A stretch of 47,483 bases of DNA from the NCBI GenBank assembly GCA_000320545.1, contig ADNK01003259.1, forward strand, positions 10,001 to 57,483, read 5' to 3'. The stretch is from Bigelowiella natans CCMP2755. Taxonomy: Eukaryota > Cercozoa > Chlorarachniophyceae. Made by a program: the position numbers and the translations under genes. Numbering within the stretch: the stretch's first letter is position 1; the number at the start of each line of letters is the position of its first letter. Below, piece by piece: positions 21,583 to 32,721 of this stretch. Under the pieces are notes generated by a model. The model did no database searches. It was given only the letters and a program-made list of their open reading frames with translations, and was not told where the DNA came from.

Positions 21583-22246
21583 GCCCTCCTACCAGCGTGC
21601 ACTCGCGGAAAGAAGGAAACGAGATACTTCCTTGATCGAACGTCGCACCCCCGTACCAAGTTTTCTCAAAAAAAGTAGACTGTCGAATCTACTGATGTGT
21701 TTCCGTTGATAAGGGAACGATCTCGCGCGTTTCAATTCTGCCCATGCCCCCCCGACCGACTCGAGAGTGAGTGAGTCATGGTTAATGGCGGGCGCCGCTG
21801 AGAAGTGTTCTTTTCCTTCTTCATTTAGGAAAATTATTTTCGGTTATTTATCCTTTGAATGCACAGATTACAACACGAAAAACATCAGCAAAGCACCTTC
21901 GTGCGAGGCAACGAAACATGACTGCGGGCGGTGGTGGTAGGGTATTCCTCGCATGAAAAAAAAGCGAGTAGGCTCTCCTTTCCCTTCCTTTTCTGGGCTC
22001 CGACAACTCACCGGCTGGGTTCCGATATTTTCCATGTCGTAGGTAGAAAATCGCCTGTGCCTTCTGGGGAAGGCGTTTCTCCAGAAACGGAACTTGCACG
22101 GGGTCTGAGAGGTGCTCTTCCTCCCCCTGCCCCAACAAGGTCGAACATACTCCACTTGCTCCCACCCTCGACAGCCAGGAGAGGGCGCGTGTTGTAATTT
22201 ACGTTTTCGGGGCGCACTTTCTTCGAGTGTTCCTCATGGTGACCAA
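21583..22246. promoter_or_regulatory. Divergent intergenic region (DUF1765 / hypothetical)
   Basis: 664 bp between outward-facing starts. Mixed composition, no microsatellite, no element copies. Consistent with a shared promoter region, though the right-hand gene is uncertain. Confidence 0.4.
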
Positions 22247-22916
22247 ATGTCAAACAGACTGCGGCTTTTGACGGAACCATTTGGCCGAATGAAGCCTTCT
22301 TCCGACGAGGCGGCAGAACCTCTTGTCGGTGGCAAGCTCGTGCTACCGACCGATCTAAAACCGTCCGACCTTAACAAGGATGTGAAAGTCCTCTCGGGGT
22401 CTACAATCCTGAATCATGGCTCACGAATTCGAGCATACTACTCCAAAGCTAAAACTAGGGAAGACGCTCAAAGTAAGTGTGCGAGTGATTGGATGGGTGA
22501 GCGTGATTTAGATGGAAGGTGCACGTACCTGTTCGAAGAAAACTGCGACAATTTCCATTGTAAGGGTTTCTCCGTACAAACGTGTAGCTTTGTGTGTGTT
22601 GCCGTTGAACAAAATACAGGCGTTCTGGCGTACCTTGGGGAGAAATTTCGGAAGTAAGTTACTTCACTTCAGAAACTGCATGTTATGTAATCTGGGAGCT
22701 TCGAAAGCGAAGGTTGCCTGTGACACCCCGAACTGCCTTATACTCAGGAAACCGACTCGCTACTCTCTTGCTCTTCGCACAAGCGACAAAAAGTATTGCG
22801 GGCATAGCGGTGGCATTCGGGGGCTCAGACTACAAAGCATGTTGAAAAGGGTATACATGCTGCTTAAACAGCTTCATACAGCACAAATCAATTCATCAAC
22901 GCGCGTGCTAATTTGA
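22247..22916 (+). CDS. Hypothetical protein, uncertain model
   Basis: I do not recognise this gene. It starts at ATG 22247 (MSNRLRLLTEPFGRMK). A strong donor, A|GTAAGT, follows residue 75 (end 22472). An acceptor at 22619 and a second GTAAGT donor after 22653 define a 34-nt exon encoding VLAYLGEKFR. An acceptor at 22672 joins a last exon to the stop at 22916. The three exons, 22247-22472, 22620-22653 and 22673-22916, give 504 nt and 167 residues in phase. The first intron (147 nt) is a multiple of three and free of stops, so retaining it gives a 136-residue product ending at 22657. The first exon is the most protein-like part. The plus strand is where the alternating gene pattern predicts a gene. 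Confidence 0.4.
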
Positions 22917-23384
22917 AAAATCACACTTCTTCGCCAGTTCGAATGCATCGATACCATGCTAATAGTTTTCGAGTGGGAAAACGGCCCGGCACCAGGACGG
23001 TCGGAGGTTGTTTCAACTTAACCATCATTATTCATGCGATCCGTCTAGATAAACTGTGCTGACAATCATGGTGATACAACAGGGCTCGGTAGTACTCCTG
23101 GTCATGCAAGCTGCTAGGGACCTTCTTGGGAGCTTGACATCAGCAGCATCCTCAGCGCGTCTTCCAAAAATCGTGCACAGATCAGCACGCAGCCATAGAA
23201 TAAGTGAGGGGAGCGCCTGCGCTCTCGCCCCACCTGCTCCAGCAGATGCCGGCGTAGGCAGATCTATAAAAACATGTGGGATAGGAACATATGGACCGAA
23301 GCATCCCCTCCGGTTCGAAATCCCAACAGCATCAACTAATTCTTGCCTTTTCCCTCCGTTCTCTCGCCACTACACACACACACA

Positions 23385-23424
<40 letters not shown>

Positions 23425-23727
23425 TGAATTTACAATTGCATTTCTGACGATAGAAATCTCGCGAGCGTCTCGCACAGCACTACCGGACACCTAAACGCCA
23501 AGCACAAAAGAAGGAACTTGAACCCTTTCCACTCCAGCGTAGTGCGTAAGAGCAACGCATGGACAACATCGTCTTTCTCCTCGACGAGTGGGTTCTCCCC
23601 CTGCTCGCGCAACAACCCCATTGCTCTGGTTAGAAGAAAACTGAAGGTCAAGCCGTTGGAAGAATCGTGTCACTCTCCCCAGGCGGAAACGAGGCTCGGA
23701 TTTTCTTGGAAGGCGAATAAGTTTAAT

Positions 23728-24069
23728 ATGAGAGGCGGCGACAGCAGAGAGAATATTAGAGGCGACGGACCGCCGGGATCACAACAGGGATTAAGATCGG
23801 CATTTTACTGTAGAAACCGAGTGTCAACAAAAAGTAACTCTGGGATGGGGACGCGGCGGCCTAGGTCAAAGAGAGTGCGGCCTATGTCCCACGTGTCGGT
23901 GAGAGGTCTCGGGATGGGAAACGTGAGAGGGACGAGTGTATCTCAACAAACAATGCCGATTTTCAAGGTGAAAGAGCCTTTCAAATTCGGTGGGCATCGG
24001 GAAACCTCAGGAGGAAACGAAATAGCAAAGTTGAAGAGCCTTAGCAGGTTGCGCGTGGGGCTGAGCTAG
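23728..24069 (+). CDS. Possible Arg-rich open frame, weak
   Basis: 113 codons from the first ATG (the frame is open from 23518 without one). The product is rich in Arg, Gly and Ser (RRPRSKRVRPMSHVSVRG) and shows no domain. It could be a 3' exon of the hypothetical gene at 22247, a separate small gene, or chance. I found no splice pattern that joins it convincingly. Confidence 0.2.
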   Translation: MRGGDSRENIRGDGPPGSQQGLRSAFYCRNRVSTKSNSGMGTRRPRSKRVRPMSHVSVRGLGMGNVRGTSVSQQTMPIFKVKEPFKFGGHRETSGGNEIAKLKSLSRLRVGLS

Positions 24070-24550
24070 TAAGGCCCTAGGAGTTCATTCTCGATTGTAC
24101 ATTATGGTCTTACACTAGTACAGCTTAAGGGACACCATGCGTGATAAGTAGCCGCTGCGTGTCATGGATCTGCCATGTGCGTGCTGCATTGCTACGCATC
24201 ACACGCTGTCAACATATGCACAATGCTAGAATGGAACAGACAACTGCATTGCAACGTCACTGTGCAATTCACACAACATGCACTGCCCATAGCCGCGCCG
24301 CTGCAAACTGCGAGCGACGACACCAGCACAAGTTTGTTTTTAGCATCATCGACTCTCTAGCTAGACTCTTGTTGTTAGCGCGGCAATGATGCGTCTTACT
24401 TTCTAGATCTTGCGCATTGCAATTGCTGTCAAAGCAGCCTAGCATAGAGCATCTAGTCCCACATCTCGCATCGATCGTATCGCTCACGCACATGCCCATC
24501 AGCCGAGGCAACCTGTGGCCGCATCGCAACATTATGATTAACAAAATATA

Positions 24551-24574
24551 ATGCTCATTACATCTGCCTCACAA
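24551..24574 (-). repeat. GAGACGGATGTAAT element, copy 8 (fragment)
   Basis: Minus strand TTGTGAGGCAGATGTAATGA differs from the consensus start at two positions. It lies about 20 bp beyond the PAP stop codon. Confidence 0.4.
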
Positions 24575-24593
24575 GAGACGAAGGACCGACAGA

Positions 24594-25505
24594 TCAAGAG
24601 GCCAGTCGTCTGTTTGGACCATTTCCTGCTAATAAAGTCTCTGTGTGCAGCACAGAGCCATCTTCGCCTGACACAAATCTCATCATCGCAGCCTTATCGG
24701 ACAAGGATACAACGGCGAACCCGTGGATCTGCAGTCAGAAAAATTTGCAATTTTTTGTAAAATACAGTGAAGAGCACGAGGAAACAACAAAACTTCTCGA
24801 TTTCAATTGCATAGACTAGACGCCAGAATAGCAAGCTTTCAACACAAAACAAAATCGTGTTTGTCACACCGTATATAAAACCACCGCATTTTTGCTGACT
24901 CAACCATCGGTGCCTTTCGGCGACAAGAAATGGGTAAAATTGTCATCATGCGCAGCAGTAAATGCCATAATACACAACGACAGCGACAACTGCCCGAAGA
25001 TTTTCACGCTACCGATTTTGAGTATGTCGTATATAGCCCGGAGTCTTTGTATGCACGGAACAAGCCAACGACCTAGAGGGTGTACAGCAAGCCGAACCAT
25101 CGGCTTTCTATGAGGCCGCTCACACGCTGATTTGCTGCATGAAAGCGACAAATGTAAAGAAGTCGGGTACCTTGCTTCCAGCACCCGTAACAACATGCGT
25201 GACGGTCTCGTTAACAGGCCGGATACACCTGACGGCAGTAGCAGCAGCAGCAGCAGCAGATTTTGCGTATTTTGCATAGATGTTGCTGTTGTGGTTAGAG
25301 TAGTGGTGGTGGTGGTAGTAGCAGTAGTAGTAGTAGTAGTAGTAGTAGCAGCAGCAGGTGTAGTAGTGCTAGCAGTAGTATTGAGAAAAACAGTAGTACT
25401 GTAGATTATGATCGTGCCCGGAAAGATAGAATGACACCTGCCGTCGAGGATACGCATCAGGAGAAGAAGAAGATGTCAAAACATGTATGTGTACGGTGTA
25501 GTCGC

Positions 25506-25537
<32 letters not shown>

Positions 25538-25830
25538 CGGAGGAATACTATCGAACACGAGTGAGTTGGTATGTGCTTGTCTCTCCGTGCGAAAAGAGGA
25601 GCAGCAGCAGCCACGCGAATAGCACCCTGTTTTCTTCCAGAATTCTCTTCAGTTCGGCGTGGTTCGGCCCCCAATTTCTACGTGACGACATGAAGTGCCA
25701 TCGCTTAGTTCATGTTATAGCTAAACGCTACTGATCGGGTCAACAGTACTGTAAGAAAACTGAGCGCGACTAATTCGCATATTGCTCTGTGTGAGCGCAG
25801 ATTCTTCGTTTTTACGGGCGTATATTTGTG

Positions 25831-25870
<40 letters not shown>

Positions 25871-27293
25871 GTGTGTGTGTGTGTTGAACATATAGAATCA
25901 TTTCTGAGTACTCTCCATGATGAGCCCCGTATGTGTATAGAGGATGGTGTCCAATGACGATTTTCCAGGCAGCCTTAGAATGTGGTAGACAGAAGCAGCA
26001 GCAATCAGAGCTACTTCTACCTCGTGAAAGCGCCATTCTCATCATCATCATCGCGCGTCATAGATATATCCAGCGTGTTATTACCTTTGATGTCCGAAGG
26101 GCGTTCTCGAGCCATTGGAGCTGTCGATACGAGTTCGTTGTCTTCCGAATGTTTCTCCAGACTCGATGATCCTTCTTATACCTTCAAAGGCAGCAGCGGG
26201 AATATGTGATGTGGTCTACGAAATTCATGACGCAGGTTACACCGCCGACGATGACGACGACGACTAGCTCTCGCAGCGACGTTAGATGTAGATGCTCGCA
26301 GTTGTTGTGCACGTATCTGTTCTGTATACTATATTCTATTGCGTGGAGTGGTGGTCGGTCGTCAGTAACTTGTTCAAAAGAGGAGTAGTATCGATGAAGA
26401 ACAGCTCGCCAAGGAAGGAGCCGCTATCATCCCCACCCCCTTCATAGCCACCAGCGCCTCGAGGAGAGGGTGTAGCCTGAAGCAAACGCCACAGAGAAGA
26501 AGTACAGTGGGTTATGTAGACCGCAGCAGCAGTAGCAATGTATGTACGCTAGATGCCATCTGCTCTCCGAATGTGCTCTATACTGACAGCGCTGGGGGCG
26601 GGGGGGGGCGACATACGTTTGGGTCAGTTATGATCCTGGAGAAGTAGCGTGAAGGAAGGTTCCAGTGGGGGAGGGACAAGTTGACCTGGGACTCCACCGA
26701 CCCTACACATCGATGCATTCATGCTTTGAAAAGAGACCGGCCAGTGCGCGGAATCCCGGCGCTGTGCTTCTCGCCTGAAGCGGCTTCTTCGCTTCTGTGG
26801 GAAGCGACGCTTTTTTTGGTCTCTCACAGCCAGCGGAAAGAAGGTTGCGTTGTCCAACAGTGATAAGGGGACCATAGAATCAACAAGATGTTTCTAACTT
26901 ATACCGGTTCTGACCCTCTAGCCTTCCCCCATCCCTCCCTGCGACTACCTCGCCAATCATGATTTCCGAGCACGAAATGCCAGGGGAGAATAAGGCTATT
27001 TTTCTTCCCCCTGATATTCTTGTTCTTGTTGTCTCTGTCCCCTCTTCCTCCTCCTTTCGCTACTCCTCCCCCAGCTTCTTCTCCCATGTACACAGAGCTC
27101 CATGATGTCTCCACCTTATAATCCCAGTATTATAACATGCCAAAAATCAGCAGCAGCATCAACAAACAACAAAAGCATTTGCGGCATCGAGAGCGGGAGC
27201 GATAGACTCTCTTCTTCTTCTTCTTTTTCTTCTTATCCTTTTACATATTGCTCTTAATATATTCTTTTCGTTGTTACACTTTTACTAGTATAT

Positions 27294-27369
<76 letters not shown>

Positions 27370-27997
27370 GAAATGTATATGATGAACACCTGCTCATCGT
27401 GTAAGCTCTTGATGCCTGAAGGATAGAAGTTGTCCCCCGTAGAAACGATGTGAGAGGCAGGAAGCACAGCAGCCGCCCGCTCCATCTCCAACGCTACGTC
27501 GCGCTGCAAATATGAAAAGTCGTGCAAGAGAGATAGATGAGTGGTGTGGAAGAGGAAGGCAGTTGTCTGTGCGTATGTGTAGCATCGAGTTGTCACGAGG
27601 TCTCCGTTTCAGTCAACTGGAGGGGAGGTAAATGGGGGAAATTTGAACATCATCAACTACCTGACAGCACTGTCCGTCCCGTCCCCAATCGCCAATAGCT
27701 ATGAAGTGGTGCCAAGAAACGTGATCATGATCCTGATGGATCACATAATGATTTGCTTGTGTTTTTTTCGTACCGTAGCACTGAATATGAGTAAGCTGTT
27801 GTTGTTGTTGTTGTTGTTGTTGTTGTAGCTCCATGTGCACGTATGCATTCGTCGGTCGTTTGTATGCATGCGTATTTGTGTGCGTGCGTATGCATGTGTT
27901 TGTGTGCATGTGTGCATGTGTGTGTAGGTGTGAGTCACCTTCGGTATCTGAAGCTCGTGCGACAAGTCTTTTTCGTGGTTCTACGATATGTAACACA

Positions 27998-28077
<80 letters not shown>

Positions 28078-28622
28078 CGTATGTGCATTTATATCCAAAT
28101 ATGAAAGTAAATATCAATATACATCCTAAAAATATAAACATACACACACACACACACACACACATACACTCACGCAGAGAGAGAGAGAGGGGGGGGGGGG
28201 GGGGGGGAGGGAAAGAGGGAGAGAGAGAGGGGAGCTGCTTCACACACGGATGAGGTAATCAAATCCTTCAAATAACAGCTATCTATCCATGCAACGACAA
28301 CCCAGCACAGCGCTTCGGATGTTTCCGAGCCGAGCCTCCAATCGCACAATCCTCTTCCAGGCCCCCCCAATTCAACCCAGAAAAGAACGCACGCCAGTGC
28401 TGCGGTAACCATGAGGGCCATCCACATGAGCACTCGCAGGTCGCAGGATTTTTCGTCGCTGCGATGAATGAAGCTTCCCTCAGGACATTCTTGCTGCAGA
28501 GCTTTCAACTGCCGCTCCTGCTTCTGAGCCGGCGTACGAGAACGCAGCCCGTGAGACGACGCGGTTTCATGCTTTTTATTTTCGGGACCGGAGGAGCTCG
28601 ACGGGGTCAGGGAGACGCTCAT
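24594..28622 (-). CDS. ACP5: Purple acid phosphatase, ACP5/TRAP type, membrane-anchored
   Basis: Binuclear-metal phosphatase that hydrolyses phosphate monoesters, usually in a secretory or lysosome-like compartment. Thirteen minus-strand exons: 28622-28248, 27732-27661, 27503-27390, 27114-26949, 26702-26617, 26476-26370, 26181-26085, 25973-25912, 25677-25626, 25437-25400, 25228-25171, 25072-25013, 24728-24594; 1422 nt, 473 residues. All metal ligand motifs are present: GDWG (Asp140), GDNFY (Asp173, Tyr176), GNHD (Asn238), GHHP (His348) and GHDH (His385, His387). The end (HGFAVVSLSDK ... GSVLHTETLL) matches the family C-terminus. Unlike secreted relatives it starts with about 60 polar residues and a transmembrane segment (about 64-85), suggesting a type II membrane protein. 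A low-complexity insert (Gly, Lys, Asn) lies before GNHD. Exon 12 and the exon 1 donor are the least certain parts. Confidence 0.9.
25302..25361. repeat. GTG/GTA trinucleotide repeat tract
   Basis: GTGGTGGTGGTAGTAGCAGTAGTAGTAGTA-type tract within the tenth PAP intron; a second AGT tract lies at 25502-25538 in the adjacent intron. Confidence 0.85.
25837..25882. repeat. (GT)n microsatellite
   Basis: About 22 GT repeats with one GC interruption, in the PAP intron between exons 8 and 9. Confidence 0.9.
27298..27368. repeat. Compound (TA)n-(TG)n microsatellite
   Basis: About 16 TA then about 16 TG repeats, in the PAP intron between exons 3 and 4. Confidence 0.9.
27797..27826. repeat. (GTT)n microsatellite
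   Basis: Ten GTT repeats in the first PAP intron. Confidence 0.9.
27992..28209. repeat. Clustered (CA)n, (GA)n and poly-G tracts
   Basis: (CA)n near 27992-28013, (GA)n 28014-28073, (CA)n 28141-28163, (GA)n 28177-28188 and an 18-nt G run from about 28190. All lie in the first PAP intron, close to its 5' splice site at 28247. Confidence 0.85.
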
Positions 28623-29505
28623 CGCTGCTTCGAGTAGAAGGCTCTGTATTCTAGTCCTCCTGGATGCCGCGGTCAGCCATAGCCTACTTCCTCCACCCCC
28701 TGAAAGATGAGTTCCGACTCGTCGTACTCTGACTCAAACGACGTGTTCGTCTAAAAGTAAAGATCAGTAAGCGCTATTATGCCGAAAATGTCCTACAATT
28801 TGCATATGCGACTTCATCATCCATTACATGTATCTTCTACCGCAAGCAGGGCCGAATCACAAAATTCCGCATTTCGGCCCCAACTTCCTCGTCACGATCC
28901 GTTATCACCCGCCTTTTTTTCAGAGAAAATCGTTATATTTTAGGGGAGATTAATTATTCGGTTGGAGTTGTTTTCATCGTGTTGGTATATCCGTTGTGGG
29001 CTTTCGAGACCCGCCTGCCAATTCAGGGCGAGATATCCGCCACATCCGCATATTCATTGAAAAATACAGGGGATTATCTAGAAAATTTATAGTACCGGGG
29101 ATTCCCTTGGCAGCCGTCCCCACACAGAAGGGACGACCGAGCGATAGCGGAAGGGGACAGTAGATTGAGAAAGGGGAGGCGAGAGAAAAACATAAAAGAG
29201 CGAAAGAGAACTATGCCCTCCTCTATCCCACTTGGCATCGAAGGCTTGCTCTCCACCCTCAATGTTCTCCAGGTGGTTGGGGAATGAGAGAACTCGGTTG
29301 CGGTGGCGTTCCTTCGTGTTGTGACCGTTCAAAGTCCCATGATGCTACTTTTTCACATGTTTCATGACATCCTTACCGCATCCTGAATTTGTCCATATAC
29401 ACCCTTCCTTCCAAGGATAAAGATAGTAGCGAATTACAATTTCTGTTTGGTCGAAGATAGAAGGTGTTATTAAGTTGAAAGTCGTAAATTCTGATTAACA
29501 ATCAG
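28623..29505. promoter_or_regulatory. Divergent region PAP / INCENP, with unresolved 5' exons
   Basis: The PAP start codon and the first secure INCENP exon face outward across 883 bp. If the ATG at 28707 is the INCENP start, the shared gap is only 84 bp. A poly-T tract ending in CAG near 28920 could be a splice acceptor for an INCENP exon I could not define. No repeats of note. Confidence 0.4.
28707..28742 (+). CDS. Candidate first exon of the INCENP gene
   Basis: ATG followed by an acidic Ser-rich dodecapeptide (MSSDSSYSDSND), ending at a possible GTGTTC donor in phase 0, which fits the next exon at 29506. The donor is weak and the intron would be 763 nt, longer than others here, so other exons may intervene. 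Confidence 0.3.
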
Positions 29506-29636
29506 GATCAAGGAAAGAAACAGAGTGGTGCTTACTACGAAGCCCAGCTGAGTTGGCTTCAGATTAAGAAAGCAAATGCCCCGGCTCTTCTTGAAAAGTG
29601 AGGGACTGAACATAAAAAATCAAAATGGGCTGAATA

Positions 29637-29671
<35 letters not shown>

Positions 29672-31043
29672 GTGTGCTCTTGTGTCTACGTGTGTGCGTG
29701 TTTTAGCAACAAGTGAGTTTAGGAAATATATAATGAAGTAAGAAATTCAAATAACGCACAGATATCGAAAGCAAAGGAAGAAACAGGCAACAAGGAATCT
29801 TCAAAGCAATGCTTCAGCTCCCGGCCAAGAAAATAAGAAAGAGAGCAATATTTCCAGTGATGAAAGCAAAAAGGCCACCCAGGTTACCACAGAGGAGAAG
29901 GATGATGTTCAGAAAGTAGCTCCCCGCGCTCGTAGCCGTCACGCCTCTCAAAAAGAAAATTCCTCCCGAAGCCAACGATCCACCCGCAACACTCGGCGAA
30001 AGGACAAACAGCGGGATAGGGAAGAAGCTGATGCTGATGCTGATGCTGATGATGAAGAGGTGGTAAAGGACACATCATCCTCGCAGGAGGCGAAAAAGAA
30101 GACAAGAGTGAAGGCAAAAATCATTCCCTCGTCTCTTCGAGTCGTGGATCTGAAAAAGGAATTATCAGCGATGGGGTTGAGCACGAAGGGTCTCAAAGCT
30201 GTCCTTGTTGCTCGCCTGGAGGAAGCATTAAACGAGGCGGAGGAGGAAGAAGACGAGGAGGGTAACGATGAGGAGTATCAGCAAAGAGAAAATGCTACGG
30301 GAGAGAAAAGTACAGATGAAGAAGAGAAGGAGGAAAAAGCAAACCTAGACCAATCTTCTGAAGCCGATAAGTCCGCAGAGGAAGAGGAGAAGCGCCGCGA
30401 GGAAGAGGCGCTGAAGCTCAAGGAACAAGAGGCACTGAAGAAACTTGAGGAAGAACATAAAGCCGAGCAGGAGAGGATGGCAAAGGAAAGAAAATTAAGA
30501 GAAGAAAAGCGAAGGAAGAGACTGGAGGAGAGAAAACGCAGGGAGGAAGAGGAGGAAGAGAGAAACCGGAGGAAGAAGAAAGCCGAGGAGGAGGAGGCAG
30601 CAAAGAAACGGGCTGAAGCAGCTGCAGCTGCTAAAAAGGAGGAGGCGGAGAGAAAACGAAAGGCCAAGGAACTAGAAGCAGCAGCAGCAAAGAGGAGGGA
30701 AGAAGCAAAAAGAAAGGCCCGAGAAGCTGCTGCAGCTGCAAGGAAGGAAGCTGCCGAAAAGGCAGAGAGAAAGCAAAAGGCGGAGGAGGAAGAGCGGCGA
30801 CAAAACAACGCCAAGAAGGCTCAGAAGAAGGGTACACAACAAAAAAATTCAAGTTTAATATCGGCTCTTTCCCATTAATTAGATTTATTGGTTGCTAAAT
30901 CCCCCCCCCCCCCCTTCCATCTCTGTAACAGTGGCGGCTGATAAATCTTGGCGGATAGCCCAGTTCTCTCGTTCAACAAGGAGCGAGCGAGACTTGGAGA
31001 AAAAGGCGCAGTTGATTATGGCGATGGTAAGTGAGAAGAGCTG

Positions 31044-31082
<39 letters not shown>

Positions 31083-31864
31083 GATTCACATGTAAACAAC
31101 TATCATGTAACACATATACTTAGTGTTTAATGCTGACATCCATTCCTACCGAATGATATAATAAAGGAATGAGAAAGTAGCATATAGAACGTATATAGAT
31201 ATATATATATATATATATATATATATTACATATGTACGTGTGTGTGTGTGTGTGCTTGCGTTTGCGTCATTTTGCTTCACTTCGCTTCATTCATCACCTT
31301 CCCCCGCCCCCCCCTTCTCAAAGGGATTTAAGGACGAGGAGCGGGTGATGCAGCTGCTGCGGCAAACCAACGGGGATGTCAGCGAAGCCGTAGAAAGGAT
31401 GTCGTCCTCGTCCTCCTCCTCGTCGTCATCTCCGCAAGAAGAAACAAGCGGACGTCGTGCTAGTCGTAGGATATCCTCCATGTCCGGTGCACACTCCGCC
31501 TCCTCAAGCCGAGCCAGCTCCAAGAGAACCTCTCGCTCCTCCTCTGAGTCGCGCACTGCGGCGGCCGTTGGTGGTGCTGGTGCTGCTGCCGGATCGACGA
31601 CGGCCACGCACAAACGCGATGACGACGACGACAAAAAAAGAAGCTCCACAAATCAGAAGAAGGCTGAGAGGAAAGAGGAGCAGTCGCAATCGCTAATGGC
31701 GAAGCTTTCGAGTGGCATCTCCGCAGCGGTCTTTGGCGTTTGGAATAAGAGCGGAAGAAGCGCCACCACAGCGAGCAGCAGCAGCAGCAAGCCAAGAACG
31801 ACGCCGGCCATATCCTCCTCTTCCTCGTCGGCGCGAGCTGCTGCAGCAGCGGGCAAGAAGAAGG

Positions 31865-31905
<41 letters not shown>

Positions 31906-32314
31906 GTGAAGGAACGCATTTTCCAGAAGCCTCCGTCGAGATTGCGACAGCAAACGGCGATGATGATGAAGACGAAGGGCGGTAACAGCAAGAGAACAAC
32001 CAAGGCTGCTGGAACGACTGCTGATTCCTCGTCCTCCTCCTCCTCCTCCTCCTCCTCCTCGTCGTCGTCGTCAACTTCACGCAGTGCTAGGGCCGGACGC
32101 AAGAGGAAGAGCGATGAGGCAGCAGCACAAGATGGAGACAAGCAGCAGCATTCTCGGCCATCCAAGCGACACTCGTCGAAGAACTCGGAGCGGTACGCGC
32201 ACACACAAGATATTTGCTGATCCGTTGTGTGGTGATGATGACGTTTACTTAATCTACCAACTTATCGATTGGATATACACACATAGACACACAAACACAC
32301 ACACACACACACAT

Positions 32315-32360
<46 letters not shown>

Positions 32361-32635
32361 TTATTTATATACATTTATATATATATACAGGTCCACGATG
32401 AGCAGCAGCAGCATCCACAGCAGCAACAGCTCCATCCATGCGCCGTCGTCATTCGAGTCGAAGAAGTCGAAGGGGCAGCCCACCACCACCACTGCCAGTG
32501 GTGCTGCTGCTCCTGCTGTGAAGCCGTCGCTAGCTTTTTCTTCTTCTTCCACCGCATCATCCAAGCTGCACAGGCCGTCCAAATTCAAGGCGGTTGGCAC
32601 AGGAGGAGGAGCAGGTGGTATGCATTTATGTATGT

Positions 32636-32721
<86 letters not shown>

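Larger units (their letters stand above)
22917..24593. other. Spacer upstream of the PAP 3' end
   Basis: Contains a (TA)n run near 23389-23415 and CTAG-containing AT-rich sequence in its right half, with a diverged GAGACGGATGTAAT element at 24551-24574 just past the PAP stop. An open frame runs on the plus strand to 24069. Confidence 0.5.

Noticed and set aside
24900-25674. Long minus-strand poly-Thr and poly-Tyr open frames
   Set aside because: They are translations of GTA/AGT microsatellites in PAP introns. Only the short segments with LSGHDHNL and the GAGSK and FRAYKD exons are coding.
27992-28209. CRISPR-like or minisatellite array
   Set aside because: Only simple di- and mononucleotide repeats, with no spaced repeat units, and the host is a eukaryote.
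29506-29762. Chromodomain in the first INCENP exon
   Set aside because: The end of the exon resembles a chromodomain helix, but no aromatic first half could be found upstream and the INCENP context explains the helix better.
30060-32220. SAP and UBA parts as separate genes from the IN-box gene
   Set aside because: Splice phases at 30831/30932, 31026/31324, 32192/32391 and 32617/32912 connect them without a break; no stop or start separates them.
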